This document shows positions 40,501-52,501 of a DNA stretch of 64,000 bases, in pieces. Numbering within the stretch: the first letter of the stretch is position 1; the number at the start of each line of letters is the position of its first letter. Below the pieces are notes generated by a model. It was not told the origin of the DNA, made no database searches, and saw only the letters and a program-made list of their open reading frames with translations. A program made the translations under genes and the position numbers. This DNA is from Zonotrichia leucophrys gambelii (lineage: Eukaryota; Chordata; Aves; Passeriformes; Passerellidae), in contig NC_088170.1 of the NCBI RefSeq assembly GCF_028769735.1, forward strand, positions 55,275,585 through 55,339,584, written 5' to 3'.

Positions 40501-43500
40501 ACCAACATCTCTATAAGTTCACTTATTAACAAACAGAAGAATAGGCAAACAAAATCACAGCACCTTGCAGATAATTCTAAGTTCTACCAAAATCCCAGGA
40601 TATTGCCAGTTTGGGTTGGTGCCAGGGGACCATACCTTTACATGTTAAGGTAAGGAAAGCCAACATCTATTCACAAAGATGGGAAACCATGAATGAAATC
40701 TCTAGAGAGTACTATTCTATCCTAGGAAATTAAGTACTCAAACTCATCTTAATGGCTGACATGAGCAAACAAAATTATCTGGAATTCTAGGGGAAGCACT
40801 TAGATTATGTACTTCTTATGTCATTAGCCTGGATTTTTTAATATTTTCATGTTCTCTCTCAAGTATTCTTAAAGCCACTCTCCCACAATATGATGTGTGA
40901 TTTTTCATCTCCTGTTATACAGAAGACAGCTGTGGAGCAGTAGTACAGTAGTAAATAGTACAGGATGAGAATCTGTTTGGTATACAGAAAAAAACAAAGA
41001 GGCTTATTAGAGGTATTTATTTGCATTTTCCCTTCACTATGTTAAGAGCAATGATGGTTATACTAAAACCCCTCAATTAGAAACATCCAAAGATGCTTCT
41101 CCAATGTAACAAAAGAAGTCCAAACTAGCAAAAATCAAAAATAAAGAAGACAACCAAAATATTCAAAGTAGTGTATTAATCTTCATTAGTTGATTAGAAA
41201 GATACTTACATTGTTTGAAACCAAACAATGCAAAAGGTCTGAGAAAACAGTGTGCTTCTCATTCACTGGAGAAATTTTTACAGAAGTGGTCATCCTTATA
41301 CAAATATTACCTTTAAAATGTTATTAAATGTGGTCTGCAGAGGTTATCTGCTGAACAAGTGACTGTAGTGTTAGCTCAGGAGAGATCCAAAGATGGCTAT
41401 AACTGTTATATCAAACTTGCAGAAGAAAAAACATGACTTTCTCATAGACAGCCTTTTAAACAGCCACTTCAGTTCTGCTAGTTCCTGCTTCAGTCTAGTC
41501 TCTGTGACTGCAATTAGGTTTCAGCAAATCCATCTCCCCATTAGTTTTTCTTCCTAAACACCATTACTGACATATTTAATTTTAATACCACACCTTCAGT
41601 TGCCTCACAAAGACAAATACAACATGACACTGGGTGGACTGTACTGCTCTTCAGTCTGAGGTAAGGCTCTGATTTTAATGAAGGGAACAGGTAGACTTCC
41701 TCTGATTTCTGTGGTATCTTGGTTTAATTCACAGACTCTGTAAATAAACACATCTCTAGGGTTTGCACCATAAATCCTGTTATCACATGCCCTGACCGAG
41801 TTCCAAGACCAATCAACTTGTACAGTTAAAAAACCCAAAAAAACCTAATCAATGACAGTTATGTAGATAATATTTAAGAAAACACTTAAGCTCTTGATAA
41901 AAAATACAAAGATAGAAAATAAACAAACAAACCCCAAAGCCAACAAAAAAACCCCTCCTATCCTCCAACAGAACTGCGTATATGAGGAGGCAAACAGTAA
42001 ATAATTTCTTTCACACAAAACAGAATAGATTTCAAACTGCAATGTGTAACATACTTGCCCATTAAATGAGAAGAAACATATTTTTTTTTTGGCCAGAAAT
42101 ATATACTCTGTACTTCTGTGTTAAAGCTGAGTACAAAAAATTTTGAACAATGCTGAAGTCTTTAGTGGTTGCTTCTTTTTCAAAAAACATTTCTAGGATG
42201 ACATAACTTACTAGCAAGATCTGTGTATGAATTGTGTATCACTTAGGCTTATTGTGATTCAATGCCTGTGGAAGAGAGTCAAACCTATAGCTGTGCAATA
42301 ATACTCTGAATACAAAATGAAATACTTCTCTTTCTAGGAATAGTAGACTAAACTAAATAATGCCTGAAATGATATTCAGATATCTTACACTGGATATATC
42401 TTAATATCCAGCTTTACCTAGTCCTGAAAGCATTTCACTCTTTGCCCAGTTCTCAGTTTGATCTCAACTTTCCCTTTGTTTTTATATTAAATATCAGTGT
42501 GTGTACACTGACACTGATTCACTGGGAAGAACGTGCTCTGGGGAGGATCCTGTCCTTCTTTCTGCCTAAGCTTCTCTATGATCTACTGTGCCTAACCTAA
42601 ATTCCACTTAACTCCCCAGAAAACTGCAAACACTTCATAGTCAGTCTCAATCTAAAAAGCAAGGGAAAACACAGTGTTTAACTCCTAGGAAGCAACCTAA
42701 TGGGTATCATCCATATTCCTTACAATCTAATCTATAAAAGTTTATATTCACAGCCTGAACCATATTGAAAAGTTTCCAAGAGCTCAGCTTAGAAGTTTGA
42801 ATAAAAAATTGTAAATATCATCTATTAGGTATTTTTAAAGAATATCAGTGTATTTTTCCTGTATCATTACCAAGCACACTGGCCAGTTTATGCTGAAAGA
42901 GACTTCTGTTATCATTCTGAATATTTTAAAGTACTACTGTGTTAAAAAAAAATAGAAGGATTTATCAAAGTATCCATAATATATATTTATAAACCACTTT
43001 AATTAAAACACATATCTCTGTATTTAACTTAAAGCCTGTATTTCAATCTGACTGCCTTATGATTTTTCAAGGTTCCTGTACCATATGCACATATAGTTTT
43101 GAAAAACAAATAGAAATAAAATATGACAGAATAAACACTGATTAGAACATTTTGTAACATCATTAACATATGCAATTTACATAGCACAAATCTGCTAACA
43201 TCTGCAGTGATTTAGAACGCCTCAACATCTTTCACATCATGAAGAATAAAAGTATTTTTAAATTTTTTTTTACTTCATTTGGTATAATAAATAAAACTGT
43301 GTATTTCACTTATTTTGCATTTAACGAGAAGCCAATGAGTGTTATTACAGCATATCAGCCTAGAACATGAAAAGGGAGAAGATGGAAATATGATGCTGAG
43401 CCATTCAAGTAATCTGTTCGTCCAGTCCCTAAAACAAGAGATTGCCTCCATCAGACAGTCATTCATTGTTTTGGGAGGCTCCAAGATGAATAACCTAGAC

Positions 43501-46500
43501 TACAGCATCACCTCCCTTGGCATTTTTCACCTTTCTTCATTTCATTTGTCCATACTGAACAGTGGAATTTTAAACAAGGAAAAATCTATTAAAGCTGATG
43601 AAAGACATACCTGTATGTACACTAACATGCAGAAGGTTCTGAAACCATTGCTGTTGACTATTTGTGACAAATATTAAGTCCTTGTTTATTTAGATGGACA
43701 TTGTTTTTTGGCTAACTTTTAACTGCGAAAATGTTTTCTTGACTCTTAACAGGAAAAAAAAAAATCTGCCAGAAATGAAAATATATTCTGAAGGGTGTCA
43801 ATTCTTGATGTAAAATGAAATTATATTACAATTATATCCATAGTGTGCTTGCACAAAGATACAATAAGCATTGTCTATTCAAACCTTACGAAAGCTCAGC
43901 TTAATACTCAACTGCCAGATTTTTGCATCAGTTGAACTGTTTTACTCAATATCCATTTGTATTATTAAATTAAATTCTAGTCTTTATTCAGCTTGATAAA
44001 CCAACTTTAGTCTTCCCCTAATGAGAGTGGAGTGTACAACTTACCTAATAGTAACAGATCTGTGATTTAATTCTATAGTCTGTTCATCTGAACGTTTTTA
44101 AAACAGATAGTTCAGATCCATTTCAGATCTGCAAATGTTCATTCAACAAAATATTAAGTCCTTGGAAACAACCCTCCTCTGCAAAGTCCTACAGACTAAT
44201 GATTGTTGACAACCTCTTAATTTGCAGTTCTTTATTCCCACAGAGCCATGTGGCAGCAATCTATCATCCACAAGGTTTTTCGTCTCTTTGCTCTTTTCTA
44301 TTGTCCACATCCTTTGCCCCAGGCATTCTTCTGCTGCACATAAATGAACTGCTTGTATTTCAGAAAACCTGAATGCAAAATGTTATGCATTTGCAAGCTT
44401 CCAAGTCCAACAAGGCCACTGTGCCAAAAGTGAGCACTTAGAGTCAGGAGACTGAAACCAAATCACTGAGACTTTAAGCTCTTAACCTTAAACTAGTTGT
44501 GAAACAAAAAAAGGCCAGAGACAGCTTGTACAGAACCACTTTTCCATGGGCCACTGCAGCTGTCAGCATTGCAGGGGCAGCTAGTGAACTGGGTATTGAG
44601 CAGGTTGTTGATCAGACACTGATTTTTCTACTTGTTGTGCTCTTTGCCTGCCTTACCCTTCCATTCAATTGAAACCATCTCAGAATGGTCTCTTCCGAGC
44701 CATCTCCATGTGTCTATTCCACACCCTATCAGGTGTGGGATTCCACACCTTCTCCCACACACTTCCCAGGTGAAGAACTATTACCATACATTAAAATAAC
44801 CCAAAAAGCCAATATCTAATCATAAGATCAGTCTGAAAAACAATTTATTACTGTTATGGATTTTTCAACTACTTATCTTTTGTAACTTAGGGTTTTTCTT
44901 TTTTAAAATTATCTTTCAGATACATCACATACTTTTCCAAGGACAAAAAATAAAATGCTCACCAAAAACAATTTTAATATGTATGTGTCATTCCTCACAT
45001 AAATTAATGGAAGACCTAGTCCTTGGCTCATAAAATTCTTCCTTATTTGCCTTTTTTACCATGCATTACTAATGACATATAAGATACATCCCTGTCTGCT
45101 GTTTTAACAAGCACTTTTACTGAAATAATTGTAATTAATGATGGGCTCTTTATAACAGATTATTTTGAAATTTCTACTTCAGAAAGTGCTATCAGCAGTA
45201 AAATCTCCATCACTAACAACAGATCACTCTGCACCACTAGGCAAGAGAAAGGCAGCTTCAATAGAGCAAATAAAATCGCAAAATTAACTTTTTTCAAAAT
45301 AAAAGGCACTGCAGTGGCTAGATATCTCATATGGGTTATGTATTTCTTGTGCTTTCTGCATTTTTCATGTTCACCCTAATTTTTAGAGGAAATGGTTCCA
45401 TAAGATTATAAAAGACAAATCATTCCTCCTAGAAAGATCAAATTGCTCCTGTGATCAAGTCAAGTAATTCAGCTTGCTCTGGCCCTATGGGAGGCAGAGA
45501 ACTCAAGGAGCAGCAGCCCCTTAGATCACTGGGTCATTGGGTCACTGTCCTCTCTGTATGAAGACCTAATTCAAATGACCCAAGTGACTAGCCACTCACT
45601 GTAGATGAAAACTCTCAGATTAATCCTTATCAGGTCTGTGTTATCTTCAGCCGACTCAGAGCTGTTCATGCAGTTTCTGATATTGAAGATGCAGTTCATC
45701 ATTAAGCAGCCATGGAGATCTACAGCACAGCCTTAACTGAAGCAGCACTGTCTGTCTGGGGCAATAACCATCTCACCTGAAACCTGACGGAGCTGGCAGA
45801 TGACTCTGCAGGGATAACAGCAGAAGCAAGGAAATCTAAGATTTTGCAGGAAACTTTCACAGAGATTTTTCCAGAAGTTTTAAGAGAGCATTGACATGTG
45901 TAGTTGTAGTAATAACTTTTGTATTAATGTATTAATACTTTTTGTCCCTTTCAAAACCCTCAGTTCACTTCTGACTCTTGTCATCTACACTATGGAGTCC
46001 CCTCTAGAGGCCTAGTGCAGGAAAGTACATAACTTTATGGTGGCAATTGTAAGAGATATGGGAAGATTTCTGGTTTTAAGAGGCACAGTTGGACCAAAAT
46101 ATTCTACTGGAGCATCTAGTATCAACACTACAAAACCAGAAATGCATCCTATTTTATGGGGTTAATAATCTTTAGTGCAGTTATCTTATTCTTTCATCTT
46201 TTTATTGTCTCGTAATGGAATACCATTTTTAAAGGATATTGTTCCAGATAGTATCAGAGATTCAAGAAATACAATCTATTAGCTTCTTTCTGCACTTATA
46301 TTAGGCCCCTTAAGAATAACTCACTTGGAAATAACTTGTGAGAAATACTATCTCTATCTTATGGGCTTTTATAGAACTCAGTTTTATTTTTATGGATGTT
46401 GTTCATTTACTGAAAAGGTTAAAGATCTTTTAAAGTGTTTCTTTATTCACAGCAACCGAACTTTACACACATTCTAAGAACAAAAAACTTCTGCCATACC

Positions 46501-46572
46501 ACCAGCAATTTAATTGCTTCTGCCATTATATACTAGCAGTCAAAACCCCAGATTTTTCTTACATTATACAAT
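31576..46572. other. 15-kb non-coding stretch without recognisable genes or repeats
   Basis: This is AT-rich DNA with only short chance reading frames. A GC-richer patch lies at about 31900-32200 and has open frames on both strands without recognisable domains. An A-rich patch lies near 41915-41960. I see no CR1, SINE or LTR here. It is probably intron or intergenic DNA. Confidence 0.5.
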
Positions 46573-46592
46573 AAATTATAATATTATAATTT
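46573..46592. repeat. Perfect 20-bp AT palindrome
   Basis: AAATTATAAT is followed by its reverse complement ATTATAATTT. The 16-mer AATTATAATATTATAA in this palindrome recurs exactly at 46618-46633, inside the loop side of the neighbouring hairpin. Confidence 0.9.
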
Positions 46593-46593
46593 T

Positions 46594-46653
46594 ATATTTC
46601 ATCATACTGCTACTTATAATTATAATATTATAAGGAGCAATATGATGAAATAT
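46594..46653. repeat. 60-nt hairpin-forming inverted repeat
   Basis: The left arm ATATTTCATCATACTGCT (46594-46611) pairs with the right arm AGCAATATGATGAAATAT (46636-46653) with one mismatch. Next comes an A/G mismatch, then an inner perfect 8-bp stem (CTTATAAT with ATTATAAG) and a 6-nt loop TATAAT. The stem is therefore about 27 bp with two mismatches. It could be an unstable AT-rich cruciform, the fold-back remnant of a small DNA element, or a hairpin transcript. The sequence does not tell which. Confidence 0.9.
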
Positions 46654-47017
46654 GCATATGTAGAGCTGGTCAACAGAATATTACTGAATCCAGCTCAATA
46701 AATTTCGATTTTCTATGTTTAGCAAAAGTCAGAAAAAAAACCTCACCACCGTCAGCAAATAAGAGAACTGATTGGGGTTTCAGTCCTACTATCATGGAAA
46801 AAGAAAAAAAATAGGAAAATTTCACCCTGCAGAGGAAAGGTCACATAAATCACTTCTGCTTCAATTGCTGGCTTCCCTGGAAGCACAAGCCCCACATAAG
46901 GGTCAAGTCTTCTAGGGCTGGATCACACTGTAGGCCAGAGGCAGCTGTGAGGAGTGGAAGCTGGCTAATCCTGAGCCTTGAAGGTGCCCTCATGCAAAGA
47001 AATATATGGTTAGAGAC
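46654..47017. other. Short non-coding stretch, nothing firm
   Basis: It lies between the hairpin cluster and CR1. The part from about 46850 to 47017 is GC-richer and might be a very degraded upstream continuation of the CR1 copy, but I cannot align it by eye. Confidence 0.35.
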
Positions 47018-47179
47018 AAAGGTCTTTATTAGCCTGGAGAAAAGGGGGCTGAGGGAAGACCTTATCACTTCCTGCAACTATCTGAAAGGAGATTCAGGTG
47101 GTGATTGGTCTCTTTTGACAAGTCATAGAATAAGAGAAAATGGCCTCAAGTTCCACTGAAGGGGCAGGATGGTAGGGGA

Positions 47180-47215
<36 letters not shown>

Positions 47216-47437
47216 GATTGAATGTTAGGTAAAACATCTTCACCAAAAGTGTTGTCGAGCCCTGGAAGAGACTACCCAGGGAAGTGGTGGAGTCACCAGC
47301 CCCAGAGGCATTAAAAATATGTGTAAATGTGGCACTTAAAGACATGATTTAGTGGTGAACTTGGAAGTGCTATGATAATGGACTCTATGATCTCAAAGGT
47401 CTGTTCCAGTGCAAACGTGTCGATGATTCTATGATTT
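47018..47437 (+). mobile_element. CR1 LINE 3' end, plus strand
   Basis: Recognisable CR1 words occur in order: TTAGCCTGGAGAAAAGGGGG, then AGAGAAAATGGCCTCAAGTT, then CATCTTCACC, then GGGAAGTGGTGGAGTCACCA, then GTGGCACTTAAAGACATGAT, then TCTATGATCTCAAAGG, and the terminal GATGATTCTATGATTTTAT. It carries only the end of the coding region and the 3' UTR, which is typical for dead avian CR1 copies. A TG microsatellite interrupts it at 47183-47213. Confidence 0.93.
47183..47213. repeat. (TG)n microsatellite inside CR1
   Basis: About 15 uninterrupted TG units sit where the CR1 family normally reads a short G/T-rich segment before the TTGGATATTAGG-like words (here TTAGATTGAATGTTAGG). The microsatellite probably grew from a G/T seed within the element. 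Confidence 0.97.
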
Positions 47438-48062
47438 TATCATTCCTGTCATAACAATTGTCTACCCCTGCATTTGTAAGTAGGAACAAAACTGATACTG
47501 AAAAGGAAGGGAGAAAGTTTATTAGGGAACATTCTTCTCACTGAATATGAATTAGAGGACTATTCTTGAACTAATGGACAGAGAATTCAATGCATTTTTT
47601 TAAATACAGCATGCAGACAGTTTAAAACATGTACCAAGAAGTTATACTTGATGCTGTAGTCAGTACAGTACAGTATGAATTCAGTCTTGTTGATACTGGC
47701 AAAATTTTCATAACATGTGCATGATTTGTGAATAGAGCTGTGCCTGAATCAAGGCCTCATTAAAAACAGAACAAAACAAGTAAAAAAAGAGGAAAAGAAA
47801 ACCCCAAAAATAGAAGGATTGCTGAATTATTTATAGAACTCTTGTGAGCTCTGTCATATCTTTCCAGTGTATCATTTTGCCAGCAAAGCTGTAACAACCT
47901 CAGATTTTAGAAACATGCGATATGTACAAAATCAATCAATAAAAATCTGTCTGAAAACATCAGCAATAACACACTAACTTTATTACTTAGCACTCCTAAC
48001 TTGGTTTTCGATCATGAGGTTTACTAGTCTCTTCTCAAACTATCAGCTTTTCAGTCTGTGGG
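47438..48062. other. Spacer between two CR1 copies, nothing recognised
   Basis: This is AT-rich DNA with an A-rich patch near 47763-47812. No coding block or named repeat is seen. Confidence 0.5.
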
Positions 48063-49870
48063 AGATAGAATTAGACTGCTAAAGGGTTGAAATGGACCTT
48101 AAGCATCATCTAATCCAAACTGCCCCTTCCACGTGGACCCCTCCCACTAGACCATGCTGATCAAGGCCTTATCATTCTGCCCTTGAACACTGCCAGGGTT
48201 GGGGAACCCACAAACTCCTGGGCAACCTGTTCCAGTATCTAACAACCACCACAGTAAAAAATTTCTTCCTAATATCTAACCTAAATCTCCCCTCTTTCAA
48301 TCTGTACCCATTTACTTTCTGTCCTGTCACTGCAGTTCCTGATATGCAGTTCCTTTCCAGTTTCCTGGCAGGCCCCTTTCTAATACTGGACAGATCCTAT
48401 GAGGCATTCACACAAACTTCTCCAGCCTGAACAGCCTCAGCTTTTTCAGCCTTTGTAAGAGAGGTGCTCCAATCCTCTTATCAGTTTTGTGCCTCTCTTC
48501 TGGACTTGCTACAACAGTTCTTATGTTGGGGACACCAGAGCTGCATGCAGCAATTCAGGTCTCACAAGAGAAGAGCACAGGGGGACAATCACCTCCTTTG
48601 ACCTGCTGGCCATGCTCCTTTTGATGCAGACCAGACTGGCTCTCTGGACTGCGAGCGCACATTGCTGGCTCATGTTGAGTTTCCCATCAACCAACACCCC
48701 CAATTCTTTCTCTGCAGGCCTGCTTTCAACGACTCCTTCAACCAGACTGTGTTTGTGCCTAGGACTGCTCCAACCCAGGTGTAGGATCTTGCACTTGGGT
48801 TTGTTGACCTTCATGATGTTTACACAGGCCCACTTCTCAAGCCTGTCCAGATCCCTCTGGATCGCACTATCCCCTTCCTCCAGTGTGACTGCCCCACAGA
48901 GCTTGGTGTCAACAGCAGATTTACCAAGGGTGCACTTGATCCCACTGTCCATAACCAAAACAAGGGTGTTGAACAGCATTGGTTGCAGTTGTGACCCCTG
49001 AGGGCATCACTTGACATGTGGACAATGAGCCCCTGGCCACAACTTTCTGCATGCAGCCCTCCAGCCAGTTCTTTATCCTGTGCATGGTCCATCCATCAAA
49101 TCCACGTCTGTTCAGTTTGGAGACAAGGATGTCACATGGCACAGTGTCAAAGCCTTTGCTTAAGTCCAGGTAGATGATGTCAGTTGTTCTGCCCCTATCC
49201 CCCAGTGCAGTAGCCCCGTCATAGAAGATCACCAGGGTTGGCAGGCATGATTTTCCCTTTGTAAAGCCATGTTGGCTCTTACCAGTCACATCTTTGCCTT
49301 CCATGAGCCTCAGCAGTTTCCAGGAGAATCTGCTCCATGATCTTGCCTGGCACAGAGGTGAGACTGACTGCTCTGTAGTTCCCCAGCTCTTTTGATTTTC
49401 CCATTTTAAAAATGGGGCTTATACTTCCCTTTTTTGGTCATCATGGACTTCACCTGACTGCCACAATTTTTTCAACAATGATGGATAGTGGCTTTACAGC
49501 TTTGTCTGCCAGCTCCCTCAGGACACACAGACAAATCTCATCAGGTTCCACGGAATTGTGCACATTCAGGTGCCTTGGATGCTATTGAACCCGGCCTTCT
49601 CTTACAGAGGGCCTTCATTCTCCCAGTCTCTGCACTTGCCTTTTTCAAGTTGGGTGGCATGACTGGAGCACTTGCTGTTGAAGACTGAGGCACAGAAGTC
49701 ATTGAGAAACTCAGCACTCTCTTTTTCCAGGGTAGTGAAGTCTCTCATTTTTTTCTGGAGAGGGCCCACATTTATCCCTAGTCTTTGTCTTGCTTGCAAC
49801 ATATCTATAGAGGCCCTTCTGTTATCCTTAATTTCCCCGGCATGCAAATAAGTGTGGCTCTGTTGGTTTT
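48063..49870 (-). mobile_element. CR1 LINE, 5'-truncated, with linker, reverse transcriptase and 3' end
   Basis: On the minus strand, 49870 to about 49600 holds a linker-like frame with the typical CR1 words LEKESAEFLNDFCASVF. Then comes reverse-transcriptase sequence (49304 down to about 48521), then the 3' untranslated end (about 48520-48063), whose plus-strand face reads GGACCTTAAGCATCATCTAA near the tail and GATAGAATTAGAC at the end. The 3' tail is a degenerate form of the CR1 8-bp repeats. The endonuclease part is missing, which is the usual 5' truncation. Frame changes and a changed catalytic motif show that it cannot move. It lies tail to tail with another CR1 copy at 47018-47437. Confidence 0.93.
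48521..49304 (-). pseudogene. Broken CR1 reverse-transcriptase coding remnant
   Basis: Two overlapping minus-strand frames carry the domain. The first (49304-48921, 127 codons) has GFTKGKSC at about residues 13-20, YLDLSKGFD at 45-53 (motif A, catalytic Asp kept) and GFDGWT; it loses the frame where the conserved Pro-Gln-Gly segment (motif B) should be. The second (48979-48521, 152 codons) starts just after that break. It has SAVD at residues 21-24 where the active enzyme has Phe-Ala-Asp-Asp, so one catalytic Asp is lost. Next come DLDRLEKWA and ILHLG, then AEKELGVLVD and the C-terminal CIKRSMASRSKEVIVPL. Function in a live element is target-primed reverse transcription; this copy is dead. 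Confidence 0.92.
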
Positions 49871-49879
49871 GGTTTTTGT

Positions 49880-49912
<33 letters not shown>

Positions 49913-49990
49913 GTTGGTTCATTTTTTGGGGCATTTTGGTTGGTTGGTTTCTGTTTGTTTTTTTTTTTTTTTTCCCTTATTTTTTGTTTA
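49871..49990. repeat. T/G-rich low-complexity block with two poly-T runs
   Basis: There is a T run at 49882-49911, then GGTTGGTTCATTTTTTGGGG and TTGGTTGGTTGG words, then a second T run at 49958-49973. It abuts the truncated 5' side of the minus-strand CR1. It may be a separate A-tailed insertion on the minus strand or simple slippage. Confidence 0.85.
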
Positions 49991-52458
49991 GATCTTTTTT
50001 GCTGTTTTATTCAGATTTTGGTTAAGATGAATAATACTTTAATGAAGATTTCCTTGAAAAGCCATATAAACCCTGCTGTGCAGATATTTCACTCTTTACA
50101 ACCTAGCTACAATCCTCTTCTAAGCTATGGTGCCAAATTTTTATGCAATGTTCAGTTTCATGGCACAAGTCTGCATGTATACAGACATTTATATGGCAGA
50201 TGTTTTGTGCATGATATTTTTTGTTTTCCTTTAAAAAATTGTGTTATGTCTATGCAAATTCCCTGTATTCCAATAATTTTGTGAAGAGCTGACAAATGTG
50301 CTCAGTACTGTATCTTTCAACAGGAATAGTACTCAAATACAGACTGCTTTGTCAACAACATCTGCAACACTTTAGGAGATGCTTCAAAATTTGTTTCATT
50401 TTAAAATTCATTAATTTGAAGCATTTAAAATAAAAATGTATTATAAAATCATGCATTTCTGGCTTTCATTAAATGTTTATATTGCAGAGAATGTGATTTT
50501 TTCAGTACCCTTTTTTTCCTTCAAGTTCACATTTTGTGCAATACAGCAGTTCACCATTAAAAGACAGCTATTCCTTTGTTAGTGTTAGAATCAAAAATAA
50601 ATAAAAGCTTGGCACTGTAAGCAGATGTTTTGACCCAGTTCAATTTTGATGTTCCTAAATGAAAAATAAAATATGACTTCTAGAGGATAGAATGGGAGTG
50701 GATTCCTACATTACTAAGTATATACATTGCTCTTGTAAGAGCCTGATGACTACACAATGAGGACACTATGACTATTTCAGCAATGCAGGTAGAGACATTT
50801 TCACACTTCCTTGAGCAGAACAGCTGCATAGTATTCTAGCAAAGAATTCTTGATTTGATTTTAACATCTGCCAGTGGTCTTATATTTTTTATCATTTATT
50901 ATAAGAAGGACTAAGAGATTACCAATGAAACACAGACATTTGAGAAAGCATTCACACTGTAATTGGAGGACCTTCTATCTAACATTATTATATAAACACA
51001 CATTTATTCTTCAAGTCATACCATTTATTTCAGCAGAGTTAGTTACGTCAAGAATAAGACAAAAGAGAAAACAGCAGTTCACAAAGGAAAAACAAAGATG
51101 AAAGGTATGATATTTAACATAACAAAGCCTGCTGAAAATCAGATGATTAAGTGCAAGTATGCACTTAATGAAATGGAGGCAAAAACAGTGCTGCTGTTGG
51201 TGTCAAATTGTCTTCTGGAATGAGAGTAATGGGATGATTTGATTTAAATATAAAGACATAAAATGTGACTATAAAAATAAAGCTAGGCATCAAACCTAAA
51301 TGTCTGGAAGTTTCCTCCCTCAAGTGCATTTTCCATCGCTCCCCCAGCCTCCACTGAACATGTTTACCTCAGCACTATATGGGTAAATCTGTTCCTCTGG
51401 ATTGCCTGCAATAGCCAAGGTACCCACAGCCTCTGTTCAGATTCCTTAATGGCTCCAAGTTCTTATTTTTCTACAAATAGCAACTTACTATGAAAAAATT
51501 TCAAAAGTCAGTAGAAAATTCTGCAATGATCACCATGATCACTTAGCAAGTAACATGAAAGGAAAAGGCAAGCCACCTAAAAGGTTACATGATAAGCATC
51601 TAAACTTTCCAAATTCAATCTTTTAATTTGCATGTCTTTTAGAATTTACATTTATTAGATCTGTCTGAAGCTAGTATTAAATAAAAAAAGTTCATTCACA
51701 TTCTATACTGAGGCCCCTCTACTATTTTTCAGGTTTAGGCAGACAAGAATATGAAGTCTGGCTAAATCACCAGGATCAATCAGGGAAGATCTGGCAGTAC
51801 CTCAAGCAAGGATGATGACAATAGGACAATCCATCATTTGCATATCAGTCTAGTAGGTAGGCCAATCATCTGGGATGCATCTAGACCTATTTATGACAAG
51901 GGTGGTTGAATCTCCTATTCCTGCATTCCAGGAAAATGCCATGATCACCAGGCAAATATCTCAAATCAGAACATTTTATCAGTCCCTTTTCAAAAACTAA
52001 AGCACGATGCAGAAAACCTGAAGTCACATGGAGATCTGAGGAGATATTGTTCAAACTCAATAGCTGACAGTCATCAGGGGAAAGAACAGAAGATACAGAC
52101 CTCTCTCCATGAAATATAGATACATTTTTATATTGACATGGGATAAAAAACAGTTTGAAAAGATTTAATTTTCTTCTGGAGATCCCTAATCTGACTGCAA
52201 AGGCACTGGGTACAGAAATTTCTGTGTCCTGGTGGACGTCTGGATAGGTACCCACTGTTCTGACTGGATAGTAAAGTTGGCCACATTTGCTCATGTCTTT
52301 GTGAAAAATACAGTAATTGGCTTGTACCTGATCTTTCACATGCTACCTCTACTATTATAAGAACTAAGTATCAGTCTTCCCATAGCCCTGACAACTTTGT
52401 TTTGCTGTTTACACATTTGACATTGCCACACTGCAAAATGTGTCTTTCTTCTGTGGCT

Positions 52459-52481
52459 AGAACAATTCTAAGAATTGTTCT
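52459..52481. repeat. Near-perfect 23-bp palindrome with 11-bp arms
   Basis: AGAACAATTCT, one A, then AGAATTGTTCT. The centre reads TTCTAAGAA, which fits the STAT-type TTCN3GAA pattern, and the arms hold inverted ACAAT/ATTGT (SOX-type) words. Whether any factor binds is not shown by the sequence. Confidence 0.85.
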
Positions 52482-52501
52482 GTAAGGGAAAATTCTCAGG
52501 A

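Noticed and set aside
44441..44457. Minus-strand GTTTCAG followed by TCTCCTGA, which resembles an acceptor and the Ser-stop end of TAFA5
   Set aside because: Joined in the phase left by the exon at 62875 it reads Ser-Pro-Asp and continues open, so it gives neither Val-Ser nor an early stop. It would need a different donor. Treated as a chance match.
48489..49001. A 170-codon plus-strand open frame, the longest single frame in the window
   Set aside because: It is the antisense face of the CR1 reverse transcriptase on the minus strand and has no independent features.
49785..50284. Plus-strand frames with Phe/Val-rich segments that look hydrophobic
   Set aside because: They run through the poly-T runs at 49882-49973. 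The hydrophobicity is an artefact.
51887..52339. A 150-codon minus-strand open frame
   Set aside because: No recognisable domain, signal peptide, repeat pattern or splice-flanked conservation. A frame of this length can occur by chance in 64 kb.
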